DNA from: Acidobacteriota bacterium
GTDB lineage: Bacteria > Acidobacteriota > Blastocatellia > RBC074
DNA: 6,821 nucleotides
Reading direction: 5' to 3'
Assembly (NCBI GenBank): GCA_013140935.1
Contig: JABFSD010001015.1
Coordinates: forward strand, 1-6,821
The notes beneath the pieces were generated by a model that was not told the DNA's origin, did no database searches, and saw nothing but the letters and a program-made list of their open reading frames with translations. A program made the translations under genes and the position numbers. This document shows, piece after piece, positions 1 to 6,821 of the stretch; position 1 is the stretch's first letter, and every line of letters starts with the position of its first letter.

Positions 1-336
1 ACGCTCATTACCGCCAGTGCGTATGTGATTTGCGGATTGTTCACGGGCATCGCGGCAGTCATTTTTGCGTTTTATACCAACTCGGTTTCGCCCTCTTCGC
101 ACGGAAACTTTTATGAACTCTATGGTGTGGCCGCCGCCGTCTTGGGCGGATGCAGTTTGCGCGGTGGCGAAGGTTCGGTCGTAGGCATCCTGCTGGGCAC
201 GGCCTTGTTGCAAGTGCTGCAAAACCTCGTGAACTTGTTGGGCATTCCGAGTTCGTTGAATTTCGCCGTGATGGGTGCCGTGATTTTGTTAGGCGTCTTG
301 GCCGATCAATTGTTGAAACGTAAGGCCGCTCAGTGA
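1..336 (+). CDS. Sugar ABC transporter permease, RbsC/AraH type (C-terminal part, 5' end outside window)
   Basis: This is the C-terminal 111 residues of an inner-membrane permease of the BPD_transp_2 family, which moves ribose, xylose or similar sugars with a periplasmic binding protein and an ATPase. The frame is open from base 1 to TGA at 334-336. The GTG at 25 lies inside the first visible membrane segment and is not a credible start. Visible residues 5-25 form a hydrophobic helix. Residues 49-58 carry the family's glycine-rich stretch (GGCSLRGGEG), matching the usual GGxSLxGGxG. Two further hydrophobic segments follow (about 60-80 and 86-104), and the protein ends in a short basic tail (LLKRKAAQ). 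Full-length members have about 310-350 residues, so roughly two thirds lies upstream. The substrate cannot be told from this part. The family call is firm. Confidence 0.88.
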   Translation, partial: TLITASAYVICGLFTGIAAVIFAFYTNSVSPSSHGNFYELYGVAAAVLGGCSLRGGEGSVVGILLGTALLQVLQNLVNLLGIPSSLNFAVMGAVILLGVLADQLLKRKAAQ

Positions 337-373
337 ACGAGCCGTCACGTGTGGTTCAATCTCACTTTTAACC

Positions 374-379
374 AGGGAG
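374..379 (+). promoter_or_regulatory. Ribosome binding site of the SRPBCC gene
   Basis: AGGGAG lies 8 nt before the ATG at 388. An in-frame ATG at 382 is only 2 nt away and is therefore unlikely to be used. This site fixes the true gene start in the frame that is later lost, which supports a frameshift over a start at the internal GTG at 435. Confidence 0.6.
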
Positions 380-387
380 CGATGGTC

Positions 388-818
388 ATGGCTGACATTC
401 TGCATCAATTTCGATCAAGGCTCCGGCCTCGCGCGTGTTCGCAGCGATTGCCACGCCGAAGGGGCTGGACGCCTGGTGGACTATGCATTCATCCGGTGCG
501 GCGCAGACCGACGCCGTATGGCAGTTGGGATTCGGCCCCGAATATAACTGGCACGCCACCATTACGATTTGCGAACCGAATCGCGCGATTGAATGGACGT
601 TGACCGACGCGATGGAAGACTGGTTGCAAACCCGCGTGGGCTTCAGGTTGGCCGAAGCTGAAGGCGTCACGACCGTCGAGTTTTATCATCGCGGTTGGGC
701 GGAACCGAGTAAGCATTTTTGCATTTCGTCTTATTGCTGGGCGACGTACCTGCGTTTACTCAAACGTTACGTAGAGCGTGGCGAAGTCGTTTCGTATACC
801 GCACGCGACGAAGCCTGA
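388..818 (+). pseudogene. SRPBCC/AHSA1-domain protein, interrupted by a one-base frameshift near 409-411
   Basis: SRPBCC (START-like, AHSA1) proteins form a small helix-grip fold with a hydrophobic ligand cavity; most bacterial members have no known ligand. The ATG at 388 follows a good ribosome binding site and begins MADILHQF, typical of this family. The frame then degenerates into an Arg/Pro-rich shadow that runs to 603. The remainder (SIKAPASRVFAAIATPKGLD and onward) is in the frame of 411-818. That frame is closed upstream by a TGA at 393-395. One extra T in the run at 409-411 would join both parts into about 143 aa, a normal family length. The tryptophan pair in LDAWWT, the central IEWTL strand and the C-terminal helix (YLRLLKRYVERGE) are all intact. 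With no other damage, the break is either recent or a sequence error. The gene lies 51 nt after the permease and may be cotranscribed with it. Confidence 0.82.
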
Positions 819-841
819 TGAGAGCTTACGTCGAAATAGGC
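819..841. other. Short convergent intergenic gap
   Basis: These 23 nt separate the stop codon of the plus-strand SRPBCC gene from the stop codon of the minus-strand arylsulfatase gene. I see no hairpin followed by a T-run in either direction. Transcripts from both sides may therefore read into the opposite gene, or end by a factor-dependent route. Confidence 0.5.
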
Positions 842-2581
842 TCAACGCCGCACCGGTTGCGCCCGCCACGTACCCAACGGTAAAACCCGTGCCCGCGCAG
901 CCCATGCCTCCCATTGCGCCGCCAGTTCCTTCACGCGCTCAGGCTGTTTGTCGGCGAGGTTGTTCATCTCGCTGCGGTCGGCGGCGATGTCATAGAGTTC
1001 CCACAGTTGGTTTTCTTTGGCGACGAGTTTCCAGTTGCCGGCGCGGATGGCGCGGTTCGCTTCGTGTTCCCAGAAGATAGGTTGCGCGCGGTTGATCGTT
1101 TTGCCTGTGAATGCCGGACGCAAGCTCATGCCTTCCATCGGCTGAATCTTTTGGCCTTTGTGTTCGGTCGGATATTTCGCGCCGCCGAGATCAACCACCG
1201 TTGCCATCACGTCAATCAAATGGCTCGGCGTGCGGTTGAATTGATTGCGCTGTTTCGTGCTGATGCCTTTCGGCCAGTGCGCGATCAGCGGCGAAGAAAT
1301 GCCGCCCTCATGATTCCAGTGTTTGTATTCCCGAAACGGCGTGTTGCTCGCGTTCGCCCAGCCTTGCCCATAAGCGATAAACGTATCGTCCGGCCCGGCC
1401 AATACGTTCGGGCCTAAAATCACCGCGCGCCCATCGCGAGTCTGTTTTGGCATCGAAGCGAAATAATGCTGCGCGTCTTTGGCTACCGCCGGAAAAACCG
1501 CTTTGTCAGGCCGCGCGTGATAGGTGTTGGAATGATTCGGTCCCGTCAGATTGCGTCCGTTGACTTCGGCACAAGCGCCGTTGTCTTGCATAAACAAGAT
1601 CAACGTATTGTCGAACTGCCCGCGTCGTTTGAGTTCGGCGATGATGCGCCCGATGCCCTGATCCATCGAATCAATCATCGCGGCGTAAACTTCCATCGTA
1701 CGCGCTTCCCAGGCTTTGTCTTTCACGTTCGCCCAATCACCCGCTTGCGGCGAAAGCGCCCAGCGCGGATCAATCAAACCTAGCTTCTTCATTCGTTCGT
1801 AACGCGCGCGGCGAATCGGTTCATAGCCCAGATCGTACTTGCCCTTGTATTTCGCAATGTCGCGTTCGCGCGCGTGCATAGGCCAGTGCGCGGCGGTGTA
1901 AGTCAGATACATGAAAAACGGTTTGGCCGATGGGTTTTCGCCGATGAACTTGATCGCGTTATCGCTGAGCGCGTCGGTGTAATAGAACTGCTCCTTCGGC
2001 TGATATTCCTTATCGGCATAAATCGTCGTGAGTTCGTTGTCGCGCGTCAGCGTGGACGGATCCCAAAAGCTGCCGCCGCCCGTGATCGTGCCGTAAAAAT
2101 GATCGAAGCCGCGTTGCATCGGCCAATTGCGTTTCTCGGCCTCCGATGTGGGATTGACGGCTTTGGTAACGTGCCACTTGCCTACGGCATAAGTCGCATA
2201 ACCCGCCGGACGCAGCGCCTCAGCCATCGTCACGCACTGTTCATTCAAATCGCCACGATAACCATCGTGACCGCGATCTTCCATCATGTGTCCGATGCCG
2301 GCCTGATGCGGATACAACCCGGTCAGCAGCGCCGCGCGCGTAGGACAACACCGCGCCGTGTTGTAAAACTGCGTGAAGCGCAAGCCGCCTTTCGCCAACG
2401 CATCCAGATTCGGCGTAGCGATCTCTCCGCCATAACAGCCCAAATCTGAATAACCCATGTCATCCGACATAATCACGATGATGTTGGGACGTTCAGCAGC
2501 TTGGGTAATGTGTGTGCCACTTTGTGCAAGCGTTAAGAATGCCAACAGCGTTGCGATAAACAGTGTGATGAAATTTTGCAT
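842..2581 (-). CDS. Exported arylsulfatase, S1 family, Pseudomonas AtsA (PAS)-like
   Basis: This 579-aa type I sulfatase hydrolyses sulfate esters with a formylglycine nucleophile. Residues 1-29 form a signal peptide (hydrophobic core 4-19, likely cleavage near A28/A29), so it acts in the periplasm or outside the cell. D40-D41 are the first metal ligands. C78-C-P-T-R82 is the C-x-P-x-R motif, with C78 the residue converted to formylglycine. GKWH is at 134-137 and AAHWP, with H232, at 230-234. D333-N334 are the second metal pair. The stretch GWANASNTPFREYKHWNHEG (407-426) carries the lysine corresponding to the sulfate-binding Lys of PAS (K420). A C-terminal subdomain has the usual NWKLV...WELYD pattern. 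The length is normal and no key residue is missing. It starts 44 nt after the previous sulfatase gene with only a weak GGAAA site 4 nt before ATG, so it probably depends on upstream transcription. The natural substrate is unknown. Confidence 0.93.
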   Translation of the reverse strand: MQNFITLFIATLLAFLTLAQSGTHITQAAERPNIIVIMSDDMGYSDLGCYGGEIATPNLDALAKGGLRFTQFYNTARCCPTRAALLTGLYPHQAGIGHMMEDRGHDGYRGDLNEQCVTMAEALRPAGYATYAVGKWHVTKAVNPTSEAEKRNWPMQRGFDHFYGTITGGGSFWDPSTLTRDNELTTIYADKEYQPKEQFYYTDALSDNAIKFIGENPSAKPFFMYLTYTAAHWPMHARERDIAKYKGKYDLGYEPIRRARYERMKKLGLIDPRWALSPQAGDWANVKDKAWEARTMEVYAAMIDSMDQGIGRIIAELKRRGQFDNTLILFMQDNGACAEVNGRNLTGPNHSNTYHARPDKAVFPAVAKDAQHYFASMPKQTRDGRAVILGPNVLAGPDDTFIAYGQGWANASNTPFREYKHWNHEGGISSPLIAHWPKGISTKQRNQFNRTPSHLIDVMATVVDLGGAKYPTEHKGQKIQPMEGMSLRPAFTGKTINRAQPIFWEHEANRAIRAGNWKLVAKENQLWELYDIAADRSEMNNLADKQPERVKELAAQWEAWAARARVLPLGTWRAQPVRR

Positions 2582-2590
2582 GATGTTTCC

Positions 2591-2624
2591 AGTGTGGTGC
2601 GCCAGCGTCCCGCTGGCGCACCAC
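2591..2624. repeat. 34-bp palindromic intergenic element, copy A
   Basis: A perfect 14-bp inverted repeat (GTGGTGCGCCAGCG at 2594-2607, CGCTGGCGCACCAC at 2611-2624) encloses the 3-nt loop TCC. It fills most of the 44-nt gap between two sulfatase genes and begins one base after the TAA of the 526-aa sulfatase. The 34 bases 2591-2624 are identical, in inverted orientation, to 5674-5707. On the minus-strand transcript no T-run follows the stem (next bases ACTGGAAACATC and then the next start codon). It is therefore not a standard intrinsic terminator. An RNA hairpin here could protect the upstream message or tune expression of the downstream gene. It resembles REP-type dispersed palindromes, but no transposase is nearby. 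Confidence 0.9.
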
Positions 2625-2625
2625 T

Positions 2626-4206
2626 TTATTTGATCGGTTCTTTTTCAAAGTCTGATTCGCTTACCCAACCAGCCTTCACCTTTTCACCGCGCATAAAACG
2701 GTTATAGAAATCACAGTTCTTTTCATCGGAATAAAGATACTTATCGAAAACGTCGCCCTTGCCGAACATACGCGGATCGCCTTGCGCTTTGAGTTCGCTT
2801 TCCATTTGCGCGCGCAAGCGTTGCTGAACGCTCTTGTATTTAGGCTCACCTGCGAGGTTGTTGAGACAATCGGGGTCGCGGCGTAAATCATAAAGCTCTT
2901 CGCTCGGACGTTTGCCGAAAGCGAGTTGCCAGTAATGTGTGGCTCCGCCGTTGCGGCGCAGATTCAGAATATCGGTTTTGACCGCGCCTGCATCGCAGTT
3001 GAGATAGCCCGTTTCAGGATTGCACGCCGGCCAGCGATCCGGTTCGTAATTGCGCAAATAAAGCATCTCGTTATTGACGAGGCCGCGAATCGGATAGCCC
3101 ACGTCATTGGGGCTGCCTACGTCGTGGCGTTCTTTGCCGACGAGTTGATGGTCGCGCTTGGGATTCACGAGGCCGCTTTTCGTGGAATAAAAAATGTCGG
3201 TGAGCGAACGCCCAATTACCGGATGCATGCCTGTGTCTCGCCACTTGAGTTGCGCGAGTTCGATCAACGTGGGCGCTATGTCGGCGAAGCTCACGAAATC
3301 ATCTACGACACGCCCGGCGGACTTAATGCCGCGCTTCCACATCACGGCGAGCGGTACGCGATTGGAGTAAGGATAGGCTTGTCCTTTCGAACGCGGGAAC
3401 GGCATGCCGTGGTCTGACGTAACGATGACAATTGTGTTTTCGAGCAAGCCGCGCTGTTCGAGTTGTTCGAGCATGCGACCGAGATGCTTATCGAAATGCT
3501 CGACTTCAAAAGCGTAATCGAGCATGTCGTTGCGCGTGATTTCGTTGTCAGGCCAGAACGCCGGCACGCGGTCAATGTCGCTGAGTTTCTTGCCGCCTTT
3601 CGCTACGCCGCTGCCGTATTCGTAAGCGCGATGCGGTTCGGTTGCGCCGTACCAAAAGCTCCACGCCTTATCTTTCGGCGCTTGATCTAAAAAGTCTGCG
3701 AAGTTCGCCGCGTAATCATTGCCTTCCATTCCTGAAGTAACAGGCTTTGCTTTGCGCGCGTTGAACGGCTGGCCTGCCATTTGGCGCGGCTTGCCGTTGG
3801 CGTCATTGGCTACGCCTGGCCCCCAGCCTTTGGCGGTGAGGCCCGTTGCATAACCTTTTTCGCCTAACGCTTCGACCCACGATTTGAATTTCGCCGGATA
3901 AAACGGAATGTGATTGGCGGCTTCTTCCAACTGCCACGAATTGCGTCCGGTCAGCAAGATGGCGCGTGACGGGGCGCACTTGGCATTCGGCGTATGCGCG
4001 TGCGTGAACAAGATGCCTTCACGTGCGACGCGATCAAACGCAGGCGTCTTTACCCACCGTGAGCCATAGACGCTCGCGTGTCCGTAGCCCCAATCATCCG
4101 CGATGGCAAACAGAATGTTGGGACGCGATGACGATGTTTGTGTGCGTGCGTTTTGTCCCGTGCAACAAAACAACAAACCAACTGCCAGCAAGATTTTCAG
4201 CTTCAC
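2626..4206 (-). CDS. Exported sulfatase, heparan N-sulfatase (sulfamidase)-like
   Basis: This 526-aa S1 sulfatase resembles the N-sulfoglucosamine sulfohydrolase branch, whose known members remove N-linked sulfate from glucosamine. An N-terminal hydrophobic segment (5-15) indicates export. It contains two cysteines (C14, C15), but no good lipobox is visible. D37-D38 are metal ligands. C77-A-P-S-R81 is the formylglycine motif. K126 sits in AKGWGPG, where most sulfatases have GKx[12 protein letters not shown] (190-200) and DHG (265-267) supply further active-site and metal residues. The C-terminal region contains [20 protein letters not shown], typical of bacterial homologues of this branch. 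The start is GTG, supported by AGGAG 8 nt upstream; the G of that GTG is also the last base of the preceding gene's TAG. This implies translational coupling. Exact substrate specificity is inferred, not shown. Confidence 0.9.
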   Translation of the reverse strand: MKLKILLAVGLLFCCTGQNARTQTSSSRPNILFAIADDWGYGHASVYGSRWVKTPAFDRVAREGILFTHAHTPNAKCAPSRAILLTGRNSWQLEEAANHIPFYPAKFKSWVEALGEKGYATGLTAKGWGPGVANDANGKPRQMAGQPFNARKAKPVTSGMEGNDYAANFADFLDQAPKDKAWSFWYGATEPHRAYEYGSGVAKGGKKLSDIDRVPAFWPDNEITRNDMLDYAFEVEHFDKHLGRMLEQLEQRGLLENTIVIVTSDHGMPFPRSKGQAYPYSNRVPLAVMWKRGIKSAGRVVDDFVSFADIAPTLIELAQLKWRDTGMHPVIGRSLTDIFYSTKSGLVNPKRDHQLVGKERHDVGSPNDVGYPIRGLVNNEMLYLRNYEPDRWPACNPETGYLNCDAGAVKTDILNLRRNGGATHYWQLAFGKRPSEELYDLRRDPDCLNNLAGEPKYKSVQQRLRAQMESELKAQGDPRMFGKGDVFDKYLYSDEKNCDFYNRFMRGEKVKAGWVSESDFEKEPIK

Positions 4207-5645
4207 TATTCATTCTCCTGATTACGGTTTTGTCGCGTTGCGTTGTTGCGACGGCCTTCAGCGGGTTCAGCATCGGTTTTCGGAAAGTGCTTCGCTAGTT
4301 CGGCTTTTACCGAATCATATTTTTTATCCTTCGCCAGGTTCGTCCATTCATAAGGGTCTTTCACTTCGTCATAAAGTTCTTCGTCGCCGTTGGCATAGCG
4401 AATGTAACGCCATAGCGGCGTGCGTACGGCGTGGTTCTTAAATCCGTGCGTCGTCTGCCCTACGCCGCCCCACTTCATCGTGGGATTGGTCAGCAAAGGT
4501 TTGATTGATTTGCCTTCGACGTGTTTAGGAATCGGCAAGCCGCACAGTTCAGACAACGTCGGGTAGATGCTCATGAAATCTACGATGCGTGCGGTCTTGG
4601 TGTTGGCTTTCGTTATGCCGGGCGCAACCCAAATCAACGGCGCGCGTGTCGGCTCTTCCCACAAGGCGAATTTGCGCCAGTGATGTTTTTCGCCTAGCGA
4701 CCAGCCGTGGTCGCCCCAGAAGACAATGATCGTGTTCTCTTGGTAAGCAGACTTTTCCAACGCATCCAACACACGACCAAGCTGCCCGTCCATATAAGTG
4801 ATTGCGGCGAGATAGGCTTGCACGGCTTCTTTCCAGCGGCCTGATTGCAACATCAATTCGTGATCGGAAGGTTTGTCGGGCGAATTGGAACCGGGCGCGC
4901 GCGCCATCTTGACGCCAGCGGGTGGTATGTCTTTGAGATCGTCTTCCTGATAAGGCGGCAGTTGAATTTTATCGAGCGGATAAAGATCGAAATACTTTTT
5001 CGGCACGTTCCAGGGCAGGTGCGGTTTGTGAAAGCCGATGCTCAGGAAAAACGGCTTGTCGTGTTTGCGTGCGAGTTGCGTGACGCCATATGACGCAATG
5101 CTGTAATCGGATACGCCGTCATCGCCGCAATCCATCGGCGAGAACTTGATCGCGCCTACGCCGTCGTCTGGGTTCAAACGTTTGCACGGCGCGGCGCGTT
5201 CTTTGTCGTATTCGTCCCATTCCTCTTTGCGCGCGAAGGCTTCGTGATAAATCTTGCCGGCGGCGAACGTGCCGTATCCATTGCTTCGCAGATGCGTAAC
5301 CAGCGTTTTTTCCTGCGCGATGGCCGGACGCCAATCAATCGAGTTGTCATACACGCCCGTCGTCGAAGGCCGCATCCCCGTCATCAGCGCCGCCCGCGAA
5401 GGATTGCACACCGGCGCGGCGCAATAGGCATTGCTGAACGTCAATCCCATTTTCGCCAGCCGATCAATGTTGGGCGTGATGACTTGTTGATTGCGCCCCA
5501 GGTGTTTGACCCAATGGTTAAGGTCGTCTACGGCAATGAAGAGGATGTTGGGTTTGCGTTGGGCGATAGAAAGCGAGGGCTGCGGCGTGATGAAGACAGC
5601 CGCTATCCCAACGAGGAGTGCGGAGAACAGGCGAATGATTTTCAT
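4206..5645 (-). CDS. Exported sulfatase, iduronate-2-sulfatase-like
   Basis: This 479-aa S1 sulfatase is closest in motif pattern to the iduronate-2-sulfatase branch, which removes 2-O-sulfate from uronic acids in heparan and dermatan sulfate; bacterial members may use other sulfated sugars. Residues 1-28 form a signal peptide (core 6-20, likely cut after A28). D40-D41 bind metal. C80-N-P-S-R84 is the formylglycine motif. AGKIYHE at 129-135 places K131 and H134 in the active site. GFHKPHLPW (204-212) is a hallmark of the branch. [16 protein letters not shown] (311-326) gives D312 and H313 as metal ligands plus further basic active-site residues. The C-terminus carries [21 protein letters not shown] and a polar, Asn/Arg-rich tail. 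It is the first sulfatase gene after the receptor gene (61-nt gap) and has a good ribosome binding site. Its TAG overlaps the next gene's GTG by one base. Confidence 0.92.
   Translation of the reverse strand: MKIIRLFSALLVGIAAVFITPQPSLSIAQRKPNILFIAVDDLNHWVKHLGRNQQVITPNIDRLAKMGLTFSNAYCAAPVCNPSRAALMTGMRPSTTGVYDNSIDWRPAIAQEKTLVTHLRSNGYGTFAAGKIYHEAFARKEEWDEYDKERAAPCKRLNPDDGVGAIKFSPMDCGDDGVSDYSIASYGVTQLARKHDKPFFLSIGFHKPHLPWNVPKKYFDLYPLDKIQLPPYQEDDLKDIPPAGVKMARAPGSNSPDKPSDHELMLQSGRWKEAVQAYLAAITYMDGQLGRVLDALEKSAYQENTIIVFWGDHGWSLGEKHHWRKFALWEEPTRAPLIWVAPGITKANTKTARIVDFMSIYPTLSELCGLPIPKHVEGKSIKPLLTNPTMKWGGVGQTTHGFKNHAVRTPLWRYIRYANGDEELYDEVKDPYEWTNLAKDKKYDSVKAELAKHFPKTDAEPAEGRRNNATRQNRNQENE
4215..4219 (-). 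promoter_or_regulatory. Ribosome binding site within the preceding gene, deciding a GTG start
   Basis: On the minus strand AGGAG lies 8 nt before the GTG at 4206-4204 and inside the last codons of the upstream sulfatase gene. A nearer ATG on this strand is in a different frame, so the GTG is the supported start. The arrangement TAGTG lets ribosomes finishing the first gene restart on the second. Confidence 0.7.
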
Positions 5646-5652
5646 AATTTTG

Positions 5653-5656
5653 TCCT
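5653..5656 (-). promoter_or_regulatory. Ribosome binding site of the iduronate-2-sulfatase-like gene
   Basis: On the minus strand AGGA stands 7 nt before the ATG at 5645-5643, which confirms the start directly before the signal peptide. A run of six T lies just upstream (5663-5658 on the minus strand), 10 nt past the palindrome stem. That spacing is too long for a classical intrinsic terminator but could give weak attenuation. I see no convincing -35/-10 pair in the 61-nt gap. Confidence 0.6.
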
Positions 5657-5673
5657 GAAAAAATGTTGACGCG

Positions 5674-5707
5674 GTGGTGCGCCAGCGGGACGCTGGCGCA
5701 CCACACT
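5674..5707. repeat. 34-bp palindromic intergenic element, copy B (inverted relative to copy A)
   Basis: The 14-bp arms GTGGTGCGCCAGCG (5674-5687) and CGCTGGCGCACCAC (5691-5704) are the same as in copy A. The loop reads GGA on the plus strand instead of TCC. Together with three flanking bases this makes the whole 34 bp the exact reverse complement of 2591-2624. The element abuts the TAA of the receptor gene (its outermost base, 5707, is the last base of that stop codon) and lies between the receptor and the first sulfatase gene. It may act as a processing or stability hairpin separating the receptor message from the sulfatase message. Confidence 0.9.
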
Positions 5708-6821
5708 TAAAACATCAATTTCAAGCCGAACGTCCATTGCCGTTGGCCGTGGCCTTTTTCGCCCGTGATCGTACCGAAGGCGGTGTTGAGAACGCCCACC
5801 GCCGGCCCGGCGAATTGCACGTGGTTGAGCGCGTTGAAACTCTCGGCACGAAATTGCACTTTGAACTTTTCGGTGATCTGGTAATTCTTGAACAGCGACA
5901 GGTCGAAATTATTCGTACCGTCGGCGCGCAAATAACTAAAACGCAATGGCATCGTGCGCACGTTATTCGCCAGTTGGTAACTCGCGTCGCGATTGAAGCC
6001 TTGCGGGTTCGCCAACCGCACCGCGCAACTCGGATTCGTTTTGCACGGATCGTTGAAATCTACCCAAACGGGCGCACCGTTTTCGAGTACGACATTCGCG
6101 CCGTTGCGTAGCGCGACGAAGCCTTGCGGATTGAACCAGCGGTCAGTCGTGCGTTCGCCGCGCGGCAGGTTGACGTTGCGGATGTTGCCTCGATAAATCG
6201 AATTGCCGAATTCGAGCGGTTCGCCCGATTGGCCTTCGAACCAGCCTTGCAACTGCCAGCCGCCGAAAGTGAGTTCGGTCAGCCAGTTCGGTTTGCTTAG
6301 GAACTTGCGGCCTTTGCCGAAGGGCAATTCGTAAATGCCGTTGATGACGAAACGATGCGGATAATCCTGATCGGAAATCACCTCCGATGGCCGCGCATCC
6401 TGATCGTTCAAAAATTCGATGGCTTGCATGAATTTCGACCACGTCCACGAAGCCTGAAACGTCAGCCCTTTGGTCAAACGCTTTTCCACACTCGTTTGCA
6501 TCGAGTGATACCACGAATAACCGGTTGATTCGGTGACGGTGATGTCTTGAAAGTGCGGGAAGGGTCGCAGCAGTTGTGAACGCCCGACGTTTTGATTGGC
6601 TAAGGCCGTGCCTACGAAATCGGGGATGTTGAAGAATGGATTGCGAACTTGCGCCGTCAGAAAATCAATGCGCGTCTGATCGCGTTCGGGCGAAGTCGAG
6701 AGATATTGCAACGGCACGGCGTTGATGTTGCGCGTGATGCCGATCTTGTTGGCGCGGCTGCCGACATAAGTGATTTCGGCCACGATGCGTCCAGGCAGTT
6801 CGCGTTGCACAGACATTGACC
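5707..6821 (-). CDS. TonB-dependent receptor, Oar/carboxypeptidase-regulatory-like type (C-terminal 370 residues; 5' end outside window)
   Basis: This is the C-terminal part of an outer-membrane beta-barrel that takes up large or scarce substrates with energy from TonB. The frame is open to the window edge: the codon before the ATG at 6816 reads Ser, and the two bases before that would fit Trp, giving the W-S-M-S-V-Q-R-E-L pattern typical of this family. That ATG is therefore internal. Residues below are numbered from it. Family patterns include AEITYVGSRANK (13-24), SWYHSMQTSVEKRLTKGLTF (101-120), DYPHRFVINGIYELPFGKGR (151-170), GGWQLQGWFEGQSGEP (185-200) and FRAESFNALNHVQFAGP (322-338). It ends KLMF, with the terminal aromatic expected for BAM-assembled barrels. 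C258 and C264 could form a small disulfide loop. Full-length members have about 1000-1200 residues; the carboxypeptidase-like domain and plug lie outside. It precedes three sulfatase genes, suggesting a sulfated substrate. Confidence 0.9.
   Translation of the reverse strand, partial: SMSVQRELPGRIVAEITYVGSRANKIGITRNINAVPLQYLSTSPERDQTRIDFLTAQVRNPFFNIPDFVGTALANQNVGRSQLLRPFPHFQDITVTESTGYSWYHSMQTSVEKRLTKGLTFQASWTWSKFMQAIEFLNDQDARPSEVISDQDYPHRFVINGIYELPFGKGRKFLSKPNWLTELTFGGWQLQGWFEGQSGEPLEFGNSIYRGNIRNVNLPRGERTTDRWFNPQGFVALRNGANVVLENGAPVWVDFNDPCKTNPSCAVRLANPQGFNRDASYQLANNVRTMPLRFSYLRADGTNNFDLSLFKNYQITEKFKVQFRAESFNALNHVQFAGPAVGVLNTAFGTITGEKGHGQRQWTFGLKLMF

Noticed and set aside
435..818. Treating the frame from the GTG at 435 as a complete short gene
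   Set aside because: It lacks the first strand of the fold and has no ribosome binding site. The missing N-terminus is present directly upstream in another frame after a good site, so a frameshift explains the sequence better.
2350..2401. The double cysteine C78-C79 and Thr instead of Ser in the arylsulfatase motif as an anomaly
   Set aside because: Position 4 of the motif is also Thr in Pseudomonas arylsulfatase, and the second position is variable. C78 is in the right place, so the motif is normal.
1874..2449. A 191-codon plus-strand open frame opposite the arylsulfatase gene, with similar long frames at 914-1417 and 2926-3417
   Set aside because: They lie wholly antisense to genes with complete sulfatase motifs. 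Their translations are Arg/Val/Ile-rich without any recognisable domain, as expected from the complementary strand of a GC-biased coding sequence.
2591..2624. Copy A palindrome as a Rho-independent terminator
   Set aside because: No T-run follows the stem on either strand, and the next gene's weak binding site and start codon follow within 12 nt. A stability or attenuation hairpin remains possible.
2591..5707. The inverted element pair as the terminal repeats of an insertion sequence or composite transposon
   Set aside because: There is no transposase or recombinase between them, only two sulfatase genes. Each copy is itself palindromic, and no target-site duplication is visible outside the pair.
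6143..6514. A 123-codon open frame on the minus strand inside the receptor gene
   Set aside because: It overlaps the receptor reading frame, which carries continuous family-specific motifs to the C-terminal Phe, and its own translation has no recognisable domain.
1..6821. CRISPR arrays, tRNA or rRNA genes, riboswitches
   Set aside because: Nearly all of the window is occupied by coding sequence and the gaps are 23-61 nt. No direct-repeat array or tRNA-like sequence was seen in them.

Overview
The window holds a cluster of three sulfatase genes behind the end of a TonB-dependent outer-membrane receptor gene, all on the minus strand. A short plus-strand region converges on it from the left. 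Two signs suggest a Gram-negative soil-type bacterium, most likely an acidobacterium: the receptor is the large Oar/carboxypeptidase-regulatory-like type common in Acidobacteria, and there are several exported S1 sulfatases. This taxonomic guess rests on family resemblance only; there is no rRNA or marker gene in the window.

Left part, plus strand (1-818). The C-terminal part of an RbsC/AraH-type sugar ABC transporter permease enters from the left edge and ends at 336. After 51 nt comes an SRPBCC/AHSA1-type gene (388-818). Its good ribosome binding site and first eight codons are in a different frame from the rest of the protein. Restoring one T in the T-run at 409-411 rebuilds a normal protein of about 143 aa, so this is either a frameshifted pseudogene or a sequencing/assembly error.

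Right part, minus strand, in order of transcription. The C-terminal 370 residues of the TonB-dependent receptor (6821-5707) are followed by an iduronate-2-sulfatase-like sulfatase (5645-4206). Next is a heparan-N-sulfatase (sulfamidase)-like sulfatase (4206-2626) whose GTG start overlaps the preceding stop codon by one base. Last is an arylsulfatase of the Pseudomonas AtsA type (2581-842). All three sulfatases carry an N-terminal hydrophobic export signal, the C-x-P-x-R formylglycine motif and the usual metal-binding Asp/Asn/His residues. The layout reads as an outer-membrane uptake receptor plus periplasmic sulfatases that desulfate an organic sulfate or sulfated glycan. No SusD, glycoside hydrolase, polysaccharide lyase or formylglycine-generating enzyme is present in the window.

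The most striking non-coding structure is a 34-bp element containing a perfect 14-bp palindrome with a 3-nt loop. It occurs twice, identical in sequence but inverted, immediately after the stop codons of the receptor gene and of the second sulfatase gene. The two copies bracket the translationally coupled sulfatase pair.
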